50,781 nucleotides of DNA from JAWLDB01 sp041686915 (GTDB taxonomy: Bacteria; Bacillota; UBA994; UBA5500). The position numbers and the translations under genes were made by a program. A model generated the notes under the pieces. That model was not told the origin of the DNA, did no database searches, and saw nothing but the letters and a program-made list of their open reading frames with translations. The DNA is taken from the NCBI GenBank assembly GCA_041686915.1, contig JAWLDB010000004.1, positions 1-50,781 on the forward strand, read 5' to 3'. Shown here in pieces: positions 39,445 to 47,123 of this stretch. Numbering within the stretch: position 1 is the stretch's first letter; the number at the start of each line of letters is the position of its first letter.

Positions 39445-41754
39445 ATGACCGACAGCACAGCTGGTTCATCAGGTCATTCCAGGCAGACTAAGACAGATTG
39501 GCCAGACGCTACATATTCTCAGGACATTATTCTCTATGTGCGCTATCCTGACGGGAAGATTTTGCACGCCAATCAGGCGGCTGTTCTGGCTTATGGTTAT
39601 TCACACCATGAACTATTGGGCTTACATATTCATGACTTAAGGGCTCCCGAGACGCATGCGACTATCAGGGCTGAGATAGACCATGCAGCTAGCAAAGGTC
39701 TGCTATTTGAAACGGAGCACCGCAGGAAGGATGGCTCTTGCTTTCCTGTGGAGGTCAGCTCCCATGCAGTCGAGCACCATGGTGCCGAAACCATTTTGCT
39801 CAGTGTGATAAGAGATATTTCCGAGCGCAAACAGACTATTCAGGACCTGTCTTTGCGTCAAAAACGCTTGGAAGCGCTTGTAGAAGCCCGCTCTCAGGAA
39901 CTCGAACGAATGTATGAGCGCCTGCGCCTAGAGATACAGTACCAGGAAGAAATGGAGCGTTTGCTGCAGGCGCGGGAAGAAACATTTCTCCATGCCTTCC
40001 ACAACTCTACTATTGGCAAGGCTCTGCTCTCTGCAACTGGGCAATGCCTGGACGTTAATACAGCAGCTTGCAGAATGCTTGGTTTTTCCCGGGAAGAGAT
40101 ACTTCACATGCAACTGGGCGCAGTTTCTCCTCCGGATGACAGTGCAAGGACACTGGAGTCATTTGGAAAGCTCGCCTCAGGTGAGATTAAGTCGTTCGAT
40201 CTGGAAAAGCGCTACACCCATAAAGATGGTAGGGAAATTTGGGCCTACGCCTGCTTCTCCTCAGTAGGGGATATCAACGGAAGGCCAAAATACATCCTAA
40301 TTGAACTATTGGATATTACCAAACGCAAGGAGACTGAAGCTAGGCTGCGAGAGAGTGAAGAGACGTTTCGCAGCACATTTCACCACGCAGCCATTGGTAT
40401 GGTGGTGGTAAGCTTGGAGGGTCACCCTTTGCATGTTAACCCGGCAATTTGTGACATGCTTGGCTACTCCGAAAACAGTCTAAAGCAGATGCATTTCGTG
40501 GAGTTCACTTTTGAGGATGATGCTCAGATAGACCTGGCGCTGTTTGGACAGCTCACGGCAGGCTCAATACCCTATTATCACATCGAAAAGCGGTATGTTC
40601 ACGCCACTGGCCGTATCGTCTGGGGGCTGCTTGGCATCTCATTGATCCGCGATGACGCTGGCCAACCACTGTTCTGTGTGGCATTGGTACAGGACATCAC
40701 TAAGCGCAAGGCAGCCGAAGCGGAGCTGGCTCATGCTGCCTCTATAGTTGAGACTTCCGACAATGCCATCTACAGCTTGGACATGCACGGCAATGTGCTA
40801 AGCTGGAATCCGGCGGCAGAACGGATGTTTGGCTATGCCGAGGAAGAGATTCGGGGCAAGTCGGTAGGAGTTTTAATCCCAGAAGACAAGCGGGAAGAGT
40901 ATAGACTAGGAGTTGAAAAACTGCTCGAAGGAAGCGTCATCAGGGACCTGGAAACGAAACGTCTGACTAGGGATGGTAGGCTGATAGACGTAAGGTTCAG
41001 CGTTTCCCCAATCAAGAACGACAAGGGAGAAGTCGTTAGCTTCTCGTCCATCGCGCGTGACATAACCAGGCAAAAAGCCCTGGAACGGGAGATTACCCGT
41101 CTGGATCGTCTCGATCTGGTAGCAGAGATGGCAGCCAGCATCAGCCACGAGGTACGCAACCCGATGACAACTGTACGTGGGTATCTGCAGATGCTGGGTT
41201 TCAAGGATGACATGGTTCGCTTCAAGCCGCAGCTCGACTTAATGATCAGCGAGCTGGACAGAATGAACGAGATCATCACTGAGTTCTTATCGCTTGGTAG
41301 GAACAAGGCTACGGAGATGAGATTGGCTGGCTTGAACGATATCATCGACACGTTACATCCGCTGCTACACGCTGATGCTATGCTACAGGGCAAGGGGATC
41401 AAGTTGCGATTGACCCCTGACCTTCCTAAGCTGCTACTCGACCAGAAGGAGATTCGCCAGCTGGTGCTTAATCTGGTGCGCAATGGCATGGAAGCCATGT
41501 CAAGTGGTGGTGAACTAACGATTGCCACCTACCGGGAAGGCAACGAGGTCGTGCTTTCAGTGGAGGACCAGGGCTCCGGCATTCCTGAACAGGTCATGGA
41601 AAAGTTGGCTACGCCTTTCTTTTCGACCAAAGAGAATGGAACCGGACTTGGCCTGTCGATCTGCTTCAGCATTGCCAGGCGGCACAACGCTATCATAGTC
41701 CCTCACTCCGGCCCCTGGGGAACGCGGTTTGATGTCAGGTTTCAACAAATGTAG
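39445..41754 (+). CDS. Multi-PAS sensor histidine kinase (sporulation-kinase type)
   Basis: 769 residues, no membrane helix. Domains: PAS (about 22-130), a coiled coil (about 132-180, LRQKRLEALVEARSQELERMYERL), PAS-PAC (about 183-300), PAS-PAC (about 305-425), PAS (about 430-545, containing SWNPAAERMFGY), HisKA RLDLVAEMAASISHEVRNPMTTV (H568), and HATPase_c with LVLNLVRNGMEAM, DQGSGIP, FFSTK and GTGLGLS. The kinase core is nearly the same as in the genes at 6497 and 41886, and no receiver domain is adjacent, so it likely feeds the Spo0A phosphorelay. Start: GGAGGTG 7 nt before ATG. A sigma-H-like AGGTAAA..GAAAAT pair upstream (about 39376-39402) is weaker than that of the next kinase. Tandem with that kinase but separated by a terminator. 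Confidence 0.92.
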   Translation: MTDSTAGSSGHSRQTKTDWPDATYSQDIILYVRYPDGKILHANQAAVLAYGYSHHELLGLHIHDLRAPETHATIRAEIDHAASKGLLFETEHRRKDGSCFPVEVSSHAVEHHGAETILLSVIRDISERKQTIQDLSLRQKRLEALVEARSQELERMYERLRLEIQYQEEMERLLQAREETFLHAFHNSTIGKALLSATGQCLDVNTAACRMLGFSREEILHMQLGAVSPPDDSARTLESFGKLASGEIKSFDLEKRYTHKDGREIWAYACFSSVGDINGRPKYILIELLDITKRKETEARLRESEETFRSTFHHAAIGMVVVSLEGHPLHVNPAICDMLGYSENSLKQMHFVEFTFEDDAQIDLALFGQLTAGSIPYYHIEKRYVHATGRIVWGLLGISLIRDDAGQPLFCVALVQDITKRKAAEAELAHAASIVETSDNAIYSLDMHGNVLSWNPAAERMFGYAEEEIRGKSVGVLIPEDKREEYRLGVEKLLEGSVIRDLETKRLTRDGRLIDVRFSVSPIKNDKGEVVSFSSIARDITRQKALEREITRLDRLDLVAEMAASISHEVRNPMTTVRGYLQMLGFKDDMVRFKPQLDLMISELDRMNEIITEFLSLGRNKATEMRLAGLNDIIDTLHPLLHADAMLQGKGIKLRLTPDLPKLLLDQKEIRQLVLNLVRNGMEAMSSGGELTIATYREGNEVVLSVEDQGSGIPEQVMEKLATPFFSTKENGTGLGLSICFSIARRHNAIIVPHSGPWGTRFDVRFQQM

Positions 41755-41763
41755 GAAAGAACC

Positions 41764-41789
41764 AACCCCGGTTTATTCCGGGGTTTTTT
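41764..41789 (+). terminator. Intrinsic terminator between the tandem kinases
   Basis: AACCCCGG / CCGGGGTT stem with a TTTATT loop, followed by TTTTTTC. Confidence 0.9.
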
Positions 41790-41820
41790 CGTGCGAGCAA
41801 TATTTCTCCGATAGAAAGAG

Positions 41821-41847
41821 AGGAAAGCTGCATTTGCATGAATAATT
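41821..41847 (+). promoter_or_regulatory. Sigma-H-like promoter of the third PAS kinase
   Basis: AGGAAAG (41821-41827), a 12-bp spacer and GAATAATT (41840-41847) fit the sigma-H consensus (AGGAWWW, 11-13 bp, GAAT) well. The start codon lies 39 bp beyond. In B. subtilis sigma-H drives kinA and other early sporulation genes, which fits the gene's type. Confidence 0.55.
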
Positions 41848-41885
41848 AGACCATAAGATGCATGTCGGTGCGAAGGGGGATGCCA

Positions 41886-44072
41886 ATGGTAGGGAGCAGA
41901 GAACAGCGGGGGATAGACGAGCTATTGCCAACCATGGATGACCACTTCAGACGCTTTTTTATGGGCGCTGCAGATATGTTAGCCATAATCAGCGTTGGCG
42001 GTCGCTACCTGGAAGTGAACAATGCTTTTGAGGCAGTCTTGGGATACAGTAGACCGGAGATAACTGGTAGTACCGCCGTTGACTTCGTTCACCCTGATGA
42101 TCAGGCGATTGTGGTGGCGAAGATAGAAGGGTTGGTGCGAGGTCAGTGTCCGGAATCGTTGCCCGACATAAGAGTTAGGCATAAGGAGGGACACTACCGC
42201 TGGGTCGCATGGACTGCCAGTCACTGTCTGCCTAAAGGCGAAATCTACGTAGTGATGCGCGATGTCACTGAGCATCGCGAAGACGACGAAAAGCTTCGTT
42301 CGATAGCTCGTCGATTTCACTCATTGCTCCACGACAACCCTCATATGATTGCTCTCTCCTCGCTGGATGGGCGCTACCTGTCAGTTAACGAGGCGTTTCT
42401 ACGCACCCTCGGCTACAGGCAGGAGCAAGTGGTTGGCCGCCGTGCGCCAGAGCTAGGGCTATGGATCAGCCAAGAACATAGACAATCGGTCGTAGAAGAG
42501 CTGCTCAAAGAGGGCGCCGTTAGCGATGTCGAGATGACCCTCAGAACAAGCTCCGGAGAGATCCGATATGGCTTAGGCTCAGCGCGCCTCACCGAGCTTG
42601 ATGGTGAGCAGATCATCTTGAGTATGGTCCTTGACTATACCGAAAGGAAGCGTGCGGAGATGGCGCTGCGCGAGAGTGAGCAGCGTTTGCACAACGTGTT
42701 CGCCTGGGCGCCAATTGGCATGTGCACTATTACACCAGATGGCATTATCTCTGATGCCAATCCAGCGCTCACACGAGTACTCGGCATGTCAGTAGAGGAA
42801 ATCAAGGGCAAGCATATGTTAGACCTGACGTACGAGGCAGATAGGGAATATTGCCAACAACTTTTACATAAAGCACTAAGCGGCCCGGAGGATATTTGCC
42901 GTGCTGAGAAGCGCATGGTCTCTGCCAGCGGTAACGTAGTATGGGGTAGATCCGTCATCTCGGTGGTCCGCGATGCGGCTGGCGTGCCTCAGTTTTTGCT
43001 TTGTATGCTGGAGGACATCACAGCCGAACGAAAAGCAAATCAAGAGATCCAACGTTTGGCCGCCATTGTATCTTCATCAGATGATGCGATAGTTAGCACC
43101 GATTTAGAGAGCCACATCACCAGTTGGAATCCAGCAGCAGAGAGAATGTTTGGATATACTTCAGCAGAGGCCTGTGGAAAGCCAATCGGCATGATCATTC
43201 ATCCCGCATCAAACCAACAAGACCAAATCTGGCAACAACTCCTGCAAGGAGAACATGTCAATCATTTCGAAGCCATTAACCTGCACAAAGACGGGGCAAC
43301 CGTCAACGTGACACTAACTATCTCGCCACTGTTTGACCCCAGTGGCAAAATTATAGGAGCTACATCCATTTGTCGCGACATCACCGGGCGCAAGCAGATG
43401 GAGCAGGAGTTGGCCAGGCTTGACAGACTCAACTTGGTGGGCGAGATGGCCGCAGGCATCAGCCACGAGGTACGCAACCCGATGACAACGGTAAGAGGTT
43501 TTCTGCAACTGATGGGGCAGAAGTCGGAGCTCGCCGGATACAAAGAATATTTCAACCTGATGATCGATGAGCTGGACCGCTGCAATGCCATCATCAGCGA
43601 GTTTCTCTCGCTAGGGTCTGTCAAGGCGGTTGATCTGCGTTCACAGGACCTAAATGATGTTGTGCGTGCTCTCTCTCCTCTGATTGAGGCCGATGCAATG
43701 GTACATGGCAATCAATTGAAACTTGATCTGGGACCACTACCAGCTATTATGCTGGATGAAAAGGAGATCCGGCAGCTAATTCTTAACCTGGTGCGCAACG
43801 GTTACGATGCGATGCCAGGCAATGGTACCCTGACTATTACCACAACAATGGATGAGAGCGAAGTTGTTCTCTCAATCAGAGACGAAGGCAGCGGTATACC
43901 AGATGCCATCAAGGACAAAATAGGCAATCCATTCTTCACTACCAAAGATACGGGAACAGGTCTCGGCCTACCGGTCTGTTACAGCATTGCAGCTCGCCAT
44001 AAGGCACGGATTGACTTTGACAGTTCGGAGCGAGGCACTACCTTTAGAGTGCATTTCCCTGCCATGTATTAG
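41886..44072 (+). CDS. Multi-PAS sensor histidine kinase (sporulation-kinase type)
   Basis: 728 residues from the ATG at 41886 (MVGSREQRG), 6 nt after AAGGGGG; a longer frame from 41862 includes that site. Domains: PAS (about 20-140, FMGAADMLAIISVGGRYLEVNNAFEAVLGY), PAS (about 145-262), PAS (about 270-388), PAS (about 395-510, SWNPAAERMFGY), HisKA RLNLVGEMAAGISHEVRNPMTTV (H527), HATPase_c with LILNLVRNGYDAM, DEGSGIP, FFTTK, GTGLGLP. No membrane segment and no partner response regulator, so a cytoplasmic orphan kinase. Its separate promoter looks sigma-H dependent, supporting a role in sporulation initiation. The signal is unknown. Confidence 0.92.
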   Translation: MVGSREQRGIDELLPTMDDHFRRFFMGAADMLAIISVGGRYLEVNNAFEAVLGYSRPEITGSTAVDFVHPDDQAIVVAKIEGLVRGQCPESLPDIRVRHKEGHYRWVAWTASHCLPKGEIYVVMRDVTEHREDDEKLRSIARRFHSLLHDNPHMIALSSLDGRYLSVNEAFLRTLGYRQEQVVGRRAPELGLWISQEHRQSVVEELLKEGAVSDVEMTLRTSSGEIRYGLGSARLTELDGEQIILSMVLDYTERKRAEMALRESEQRLHNVFAWAPIGMCTITPDGIISDANPALTRVLGMSVEEIKGKHMLDLTYEADREYCQQLLHKALSGPEDICRAEKRMVSASGNVVWGRSVISVVRDAAGVPQFLLCMLEDITAERKANQEIQRLAAIVSSSDDAIVSTDLESHITSWNPAAERMFGYTSAEACGKPIGMIIHPASNQQDQIWQQLLQGEHVNHFEAINLHKDGATVNVTLTISPLFDPSGKIIGATSICRDITGRKQMEQELARLDRLNLVGEMAAGISHEVRNPMTTVRGFLQLMGQKSELAGYKEYFNLMIDELDRCNAIISEFLSLGSVKAVDLRSQDLNDVVRALSPLIEADAMVHGNQLKLDLGPLPAIMLDEKEIRQLILNLVRNGYDAMPGNGTLTITTTMDESEVVLSIRDEGSGIPDAIKDKIGNPFFTTKDTGTGLGLPVCYSIAARHKARIDFDSSERGTTFRVHFPAMY

Positions 44073-44074
44073 AG

Positions 44075-44105
44075 AAACGCCCCCTGCCGGGGGCGTTTGC
44101 TTTTC
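44075..44105. terminator. Intrinsic terminator between kinase and fprA
   Basis: The 10-bp stem AAACGCCCCC / GGGGGCGTTT with a TGCC loop is followed by GCTTTTC. It lies between convergent genes and can serve both. Confidence 0.88.
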
Positions 44106-44109
44106 TACT

Positions 44110-45288
44110 CTATAGTAATTTCAGTTCGCGGTGCTTATCGGCAATACTCGCTGCCAGCTGGTCGACCGCTAGCAGGTCATCCTCACGCGGCATGCCTTTA
44201 CATAGCACTGGCTCCAATACCTCTACCTTCAAGTTGGGTATCAGTCCGGTAATCTGGTCTACAACTTTGGTGGCCCAGTTGTAAGAGCCAATTAAGGATG
44301 CAAACCTGGCCTTGGGGCGCAGGGCATTGGCTAAATAAGCTGCGTACACAATGTTTGGGTGCGCGCCGGTCAATACGGTGGACGTGCCGATTACGATTGT
44401 TGCCGCATCCACCAACGCCATCGCCAGATCGCCTATGTCAGTGACCGCCATGTTAAAGGGCTCTACTTTTACACCCTGTTGCACGAGCGCATTGACCAAC
44501 CGCTCAACCATCTCACCGGTACTGCCATGCATCGTGGCGTAGGGGATAATGGCCAGGTTATGCGGCTGATCTGACGACCATTCATGATAAGCGCTCAGGA
44601 TGTGACGAGGCTGGTCGTGAATTGGCCCGTGGCTTGGGGCAATCATCTCAAAGGGCAAGTCCTCAATCTTCTGCAGGTTCTTCTTGATGGTTGTACGGAA
44701 GGGCATCATAATCTCCGCAAAATAGCGTTTGGCTGCCACCCGAACCTCCGGCCTGTTGCCGGTATACATCTCGCTTGTAGCATAGTGTGAGCCCAGGAAG
44801 TCGCAGGTGAACAGTATACGCTCTTCCGGCAGATAGGTGACCATCGTCTCTGGCCAGTGTACCCAAGGAGTATGGATGAACTTGAGCTTGCGGTCGCCAA
44901 GCGAAATCGATTCACCGTCATCAACTGTGATGAAGACATCCTCTGGTAGATGCAACAGGTCAATTAGATACGTCTTGCCTTTCGGCGTAGCGATTACCTT
45001 GGCATCAGGAAACCTATCCAGTACCAACCCGATGGATCCGGAATGGTCTTGCTCAGCGTGGTGTGAAATTATGTAGTCGATCCTCTGCACATCTTCAAGC
45101 TGCGCAAGCAGCACCTTACTCACGCTGGGATCAACTGTGTCCAGTAGAGCCGTCTTCTCACTGCCTTTTACCAGATAAGCATTGTAGCTGGTGCCATCGG
45201 GTAACGGAATTAGCGCATCAAACAGCCGCCGGTCCCAGTCAATAGCCCCCATCAGGTGTATCCCATCACGAATTTTTCTTGGTTGCAT
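44110..45288 (-). CDS. FprA-type flavodiiron protein (A-type flavoprotein)
   Basis: 392 residues from the ATG at 45288 (MQPRKIRDG), with GGAGGGGG 8 nt upstream; the longer frame to 45390 runs through a palindromic repeat and is not translated in my view. The N-terminal metallo-beta-lactamase-like domain has the di-iron ligands H77-x-E79-x-D81-H82, H144, D163 and H220 (SHGP). The C-terminal flavodoxin domain (about 245-392) starts IIPYATMHGSTGEM, the FMN phosphate loop. These enzymes reduce O2 to water and/or NO to N2O using reduced rubredoxin or F420 in anaerobes. It complements RIC elsewhere in the window in defence against O2/NO. No rubredoxin gene is adjacent. Confidence 0.94.
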   Translation of the reverse strand: MQPRKIRDGIHLMGAIDWDRRLFDALIPLPDGTSYNAYLVKGSEKTALLDTVDPSVSKVLLAQLEDVQRIDYIISHHAEQDHSGSIGLVLDRFPDAKVIATPKGKTYLIDLLHLPEDVFITVDDGESISLGDRKLKFIHTPWVHWPETMVTYLPEERILFTCDFLGSHYATSEMYTGNRPEVRVAAKRYFAEIMMPFRTTIKKNLQKIEDLPFEMIAPSHGPIHDQPRHILSAYHEWSSDQPHNLAIIPYATMHGSTGEMVERLVNALVQQGVKVEPFNMAVTDIGDLAMALVDAATIVIGTSTVLTGAHPNIVYAAYLANALRPKARFASLIGSYNWATKVVDQITGLIPNLKVEVLEPVLCKGMPREDDLLAVDQLAASIADKHRELKLL

Positions 45289-45379
45289 GTTCAAACCCCC
45301 TCCGGCATAGTCTTCCCAGCCAAGCACCCGAGTAAGCCACCGAAGACAATGGATCGGACATTTCCTATCGTAGTCGTAG

Positions 45380-45399
45380 GGGCAGAACATGTTCTGCCC
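45380..45399. repeat. Perfect 20-bp palindrome between fprA and the GNAT gene
   Basis: GGGCAGAACATGTTCTGCCC, preceded by CGTAG, the same family as the elements in copies A and B. It lies 15 bp beyond the 3' end of the GNAT gene and about 90 bp upstream of the fprA start. Confidence 0.8.
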
Positions 45400-45413
45400 A
45401 AACTTGGATGCCT

Positions 45414-45827
45414 CTACAAATCTTTCCGCATGTAATAGCGATGGTAGTCGCCAGGATAATCTTCCAACACCCCGAAAACCCTATAGCCATGCTTCTCGTA
45501 GAAGCCACGTGCCTGAAAGCCAAACGTATCAAGGTGTGCGTGCTTACACCCGCGCTTCTTGGCCTCATCTTCAGCTACCTGCAGCAGCCTGCTGCCCCAG
45601 CCCTGCCCGCGCAGTTCGTCAGGCAGCCAGAACATTCCGCAATGCAGCCAACCCCACTCGGTATGACCCGTGATACCTCCAACTATTTTGCCCTCGTCAT
45701 CCCGCAAGAAGACGGCTAATGGCTGCCAGGTCATTCCGCAATTGGCGACGTTGAACCTGATAATACCCTGTTCGATAATATCTGCTTCACGCTTATCGGG
45801 GTTATTCTCTATGCTGATGTGATACAT
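45414..45827 (-). CDS. GNAT family N-acetyltransferase
   Basis: 137 residues from the ATG at 45827 (MYHISIENN), with GAGGAAGGA just upstream. A longer frame to 45893 is open only because it reads through a palindromic repeat. GNAT core: LAVFLRDDEGKIVGGITGHTEWGWLHCGMFWLPDELRGQGWGSRLLQVAEDEAKKRGCKHAHLDTFGFQARGFYEKHGY; the CoA pyrophosphate loop is RGQGWG (about residues 71-76) and the F-Y-E-K-H-G-Y motif marks the end. Substrate unknown. Flanked on both sides by the GGGCAGAA-type palindromes (45380 and 45866), which may reflect insertion hot spots. Confidence 0.88.
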   Translation of the reverse strand: MYHISIENNPDKREADIIEQGIIRFNVANCGMTWQPLAVFLRDDEGKIVGGITGHTEWGWLHCGMFWLPDELRGQGWGSRLLQVAEDEAKKRGCKHAHLDTFGFQARGFYEKHGYRVFGVLEDYPGDYHRYYMRKDL

Positions 45828-45865
45828 GCTATCCTTCCTCTCAGACGACTTACTCCTGGTTTGAC

Positions 45866-45887
45866 GTAGGGGCAACATGTTCTGCCC
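45866..45887. repeat. Palindromic repeat, imperfect copy
   Basis: GTAGGGGCAACATGTTCTGCCC is the 45380 palindrome with two bases (GA) lost from the left arm. It lies 39 bp upstream of the GNAT start. Confidence 0.7.
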
Positions 45888-45916
45888 GAACATCGCAGCA
45901 ATGTCTGGAACACGTG

Positions 45917-45937
45917 GGGCAGAATCTCATTGTGCCC
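45917..45937. repeat. Palindromic repeat, degenerate copy
   Basis: GGGCAGAAT-CTC-ATTGTGCCC, with two mismatches between the arms, follows CGTG. A separate 15-bp palindrome CTGAGTTGAACTCAG lies at 45945-45959. The stretch 45828-45985 holds only these elements. Confidence 0.65.
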
Positions 45938-45985
45938 TGATGGGCTGAGTTGAACTCAGTTCCCCACAAGGATAGATAAGGCCGG

Positions 45986-46915
45986 TTATGTTGGGCTCTT
46001 CCGTGGGTCGGGCGGAGCGTGTTCCGCTCCTATCGCTAACCCGGCCGATGCGCGGTTGATCAGTATAACCGCGCCAACTATCAGCGCTGCCCCCACAAAC
46101 TGCAAGCCCGTCAGTCGCTCCCCTAACAAGATGCCTGCCAAAATGGCTGTTACCACCGGTTCGCTGGTGCTGATGATGCCAACTTGCGTTGCTTCAATTA
46201 GTCCTAAGCCCGCGTATATGGCCCAAAACGGCATGATGGTCGCGATCAAAACCAGACCGATTAGCAGTAGCCATAGCGACGATGATCCTGGCGACATGGC
46301 TACATACGAACCAGCCAGCAAGAGATAGGTGCTCATGCTCCAGAGCAGAATCCCCGAAGAACTGGCCGCAGGCGGTACATCGTTCAAGTAGCGTTTGACA
46401 GTCAAGATGGAGCCTGCATTCAGTACGGCAGCACCAAAAGCAAAGCCAATTCCTTGGGGGAGGGCAAAGGAACCAGGTTGCCAGGCCACCAGAGCTACCC
46501 CGGCCAATGACAATACCAATCCTAGCGCTTTACCGGGTGACATCCGTTCGCCAAGCAACGGGATGCCTAAGATACTCACGATAATAGGGTAGACGTACAA
46601 ACAGAGGATGACAAGAGGGGCAGAAGCCAGGTTAAGAGCCTGCATCAGCAAATAGACAACCCCGGCGTTGAAGAAGGCGCCAACCACGAACATAGCAAGA
46701 TGCTGGCGCCTGGTTATCTGCCGGCGGCGGATTTCGCGCAGAAAGATTGGCAACAGTACCAGGCCAGCCAGCAGAAAACGCCATACTGTCAGCTGAACGG
46801 GAGTAAAGCCTTGGCGGAAAATGAACTTGACGAAGATGGCTTCCGTGCCATATCCGATGGCAGAGAGCAGCACGAGTAAGGTACCTCTGATTTGGTTTGA
46901 TCGATCAACATGCAC
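45986..46915 (-). CDS. EamA/DMT superfamily transporter
   Basis: About 309 residues with 10 hydrophobic segments in two EamA repeats: IRGTLLVLLSAIGYGTEAIFVKFIF..FLLAGLVLLPIFL and IGFAFGAAVLNAGSILTVKRYL..EPVVTAILAGILLGERLTGLQFVGAALIVGAVIL. Typical drug/metabolite exporter. Start: AAAGGA lies next to the ATG at 46924 (spacing 0), so the GTG at 46915, 9 nt downstream, is preferred; both give the same domain. The C-terminal GAEHAPPDPRKSPT is encoded by a palindromic repeat inserted at the 3' end, replacing or extending the native terminus. Divergent from the MFS gene at 47124. Substrate unknown. Confidence 0.88.
   Translation of the reverse strand: MHVDRSNQIRGTLLVLLSAIGYGTEAIFVKFIFRQGFTPVQLTVWRFLLAGLVLLPIFLREIRRRQITRRQHLAMFVVGAFFNAGVVYLLMQALNLASAPLVILCLYVYPIIVSILGIPLLGERMSPGKALGLVLSLAGVALVAWQPGSFALPQGIGFAFGAAVLNAGSILTVKRYLNDVPPAASSSGILLWSMSTYLLLAGSYVAMSPGSSSLWLLLIGLVLIATIMPFWAIYAGLGLIEATQVGIISTSEPVVTAILAGILLGERLTGLQFVGAALIVGAVILINRASAGLAIGAEHAPPDPRKSPT
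46009..46030. repeat. Palindromic repeat inside the 3' end of the EamA gene
   Basis: The sequence GTCGGGCGGAGCGTGTTCCG followed by CTCC contains GGAGCG-TGTTC-CGCTCC (46014-46030) next to a TGGGTC box, recalling the GGACCCAC box of copies A and B in reverse complement. It encodes AEHAPPDP at the C-terminus of the transporter. Confidence 0.5.
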
Positions 46916-47072
46916 ATAGCTCATTCCTTTCGACTCAGTCAAATTCGCCTCGATGGAGACAAATCCTTCCCGGCCTGATGTAAGGATACGAGGGGACGTC
47001 GGACCAAAATATAGGGATAGGGAAAGAATTTTGAAGTTCGAAAATTTTGCTGCGCAACCGACAGGAGTAAAT

Positions 47073-47117
47073 ATGGCGGCGGCGAAGTTATCTGAGTCAC
47101 CAATGTACGGGAGGTAA
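47073..47117 (+). other. Short leader frame before the MFS gene
   Basis: A 14-codon frame MAAAKLSESPMYGR has its own Shine-Dalgarno (AGGAG, 5-6 nt before the ATG). Its last codons GGG-AGG-TAA contain the Shine-Dalgarno of the MFS gene, whose ATG is 6 nt past the stop. Ribosomes ending here would cover the MFS ribosome-binding site, so coupling or attenuation is plausible. Confidence 0.35.
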
Positions 47118-47123
47118 TCTTCC

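Noticed and set aside
40833..41528. 231-codon minus-strand frame opposite the second kinase
   Set aside because: Ser/Arg/Leu-rich antisense shadow of the conserved HisKA and ATPase region; the same kind of shadow appears in the other two kinases (7804-8202, 43262-43711).
45289..45390. Upstream extension of fprA (MFCPYDYDRK..)
   Set aside because: It reads through a palindromic repeat; the ATG at 45288 has GGAGGGGG at good spacing and matches the family N-terminus.
45828..45893. N-terminal extension of the GNAT protein (MFGQNMLPLRQ..)
   Set aside because: It is the translated palindromic repeat; the ATG at 45827 has its own Shine-Dalgarno.
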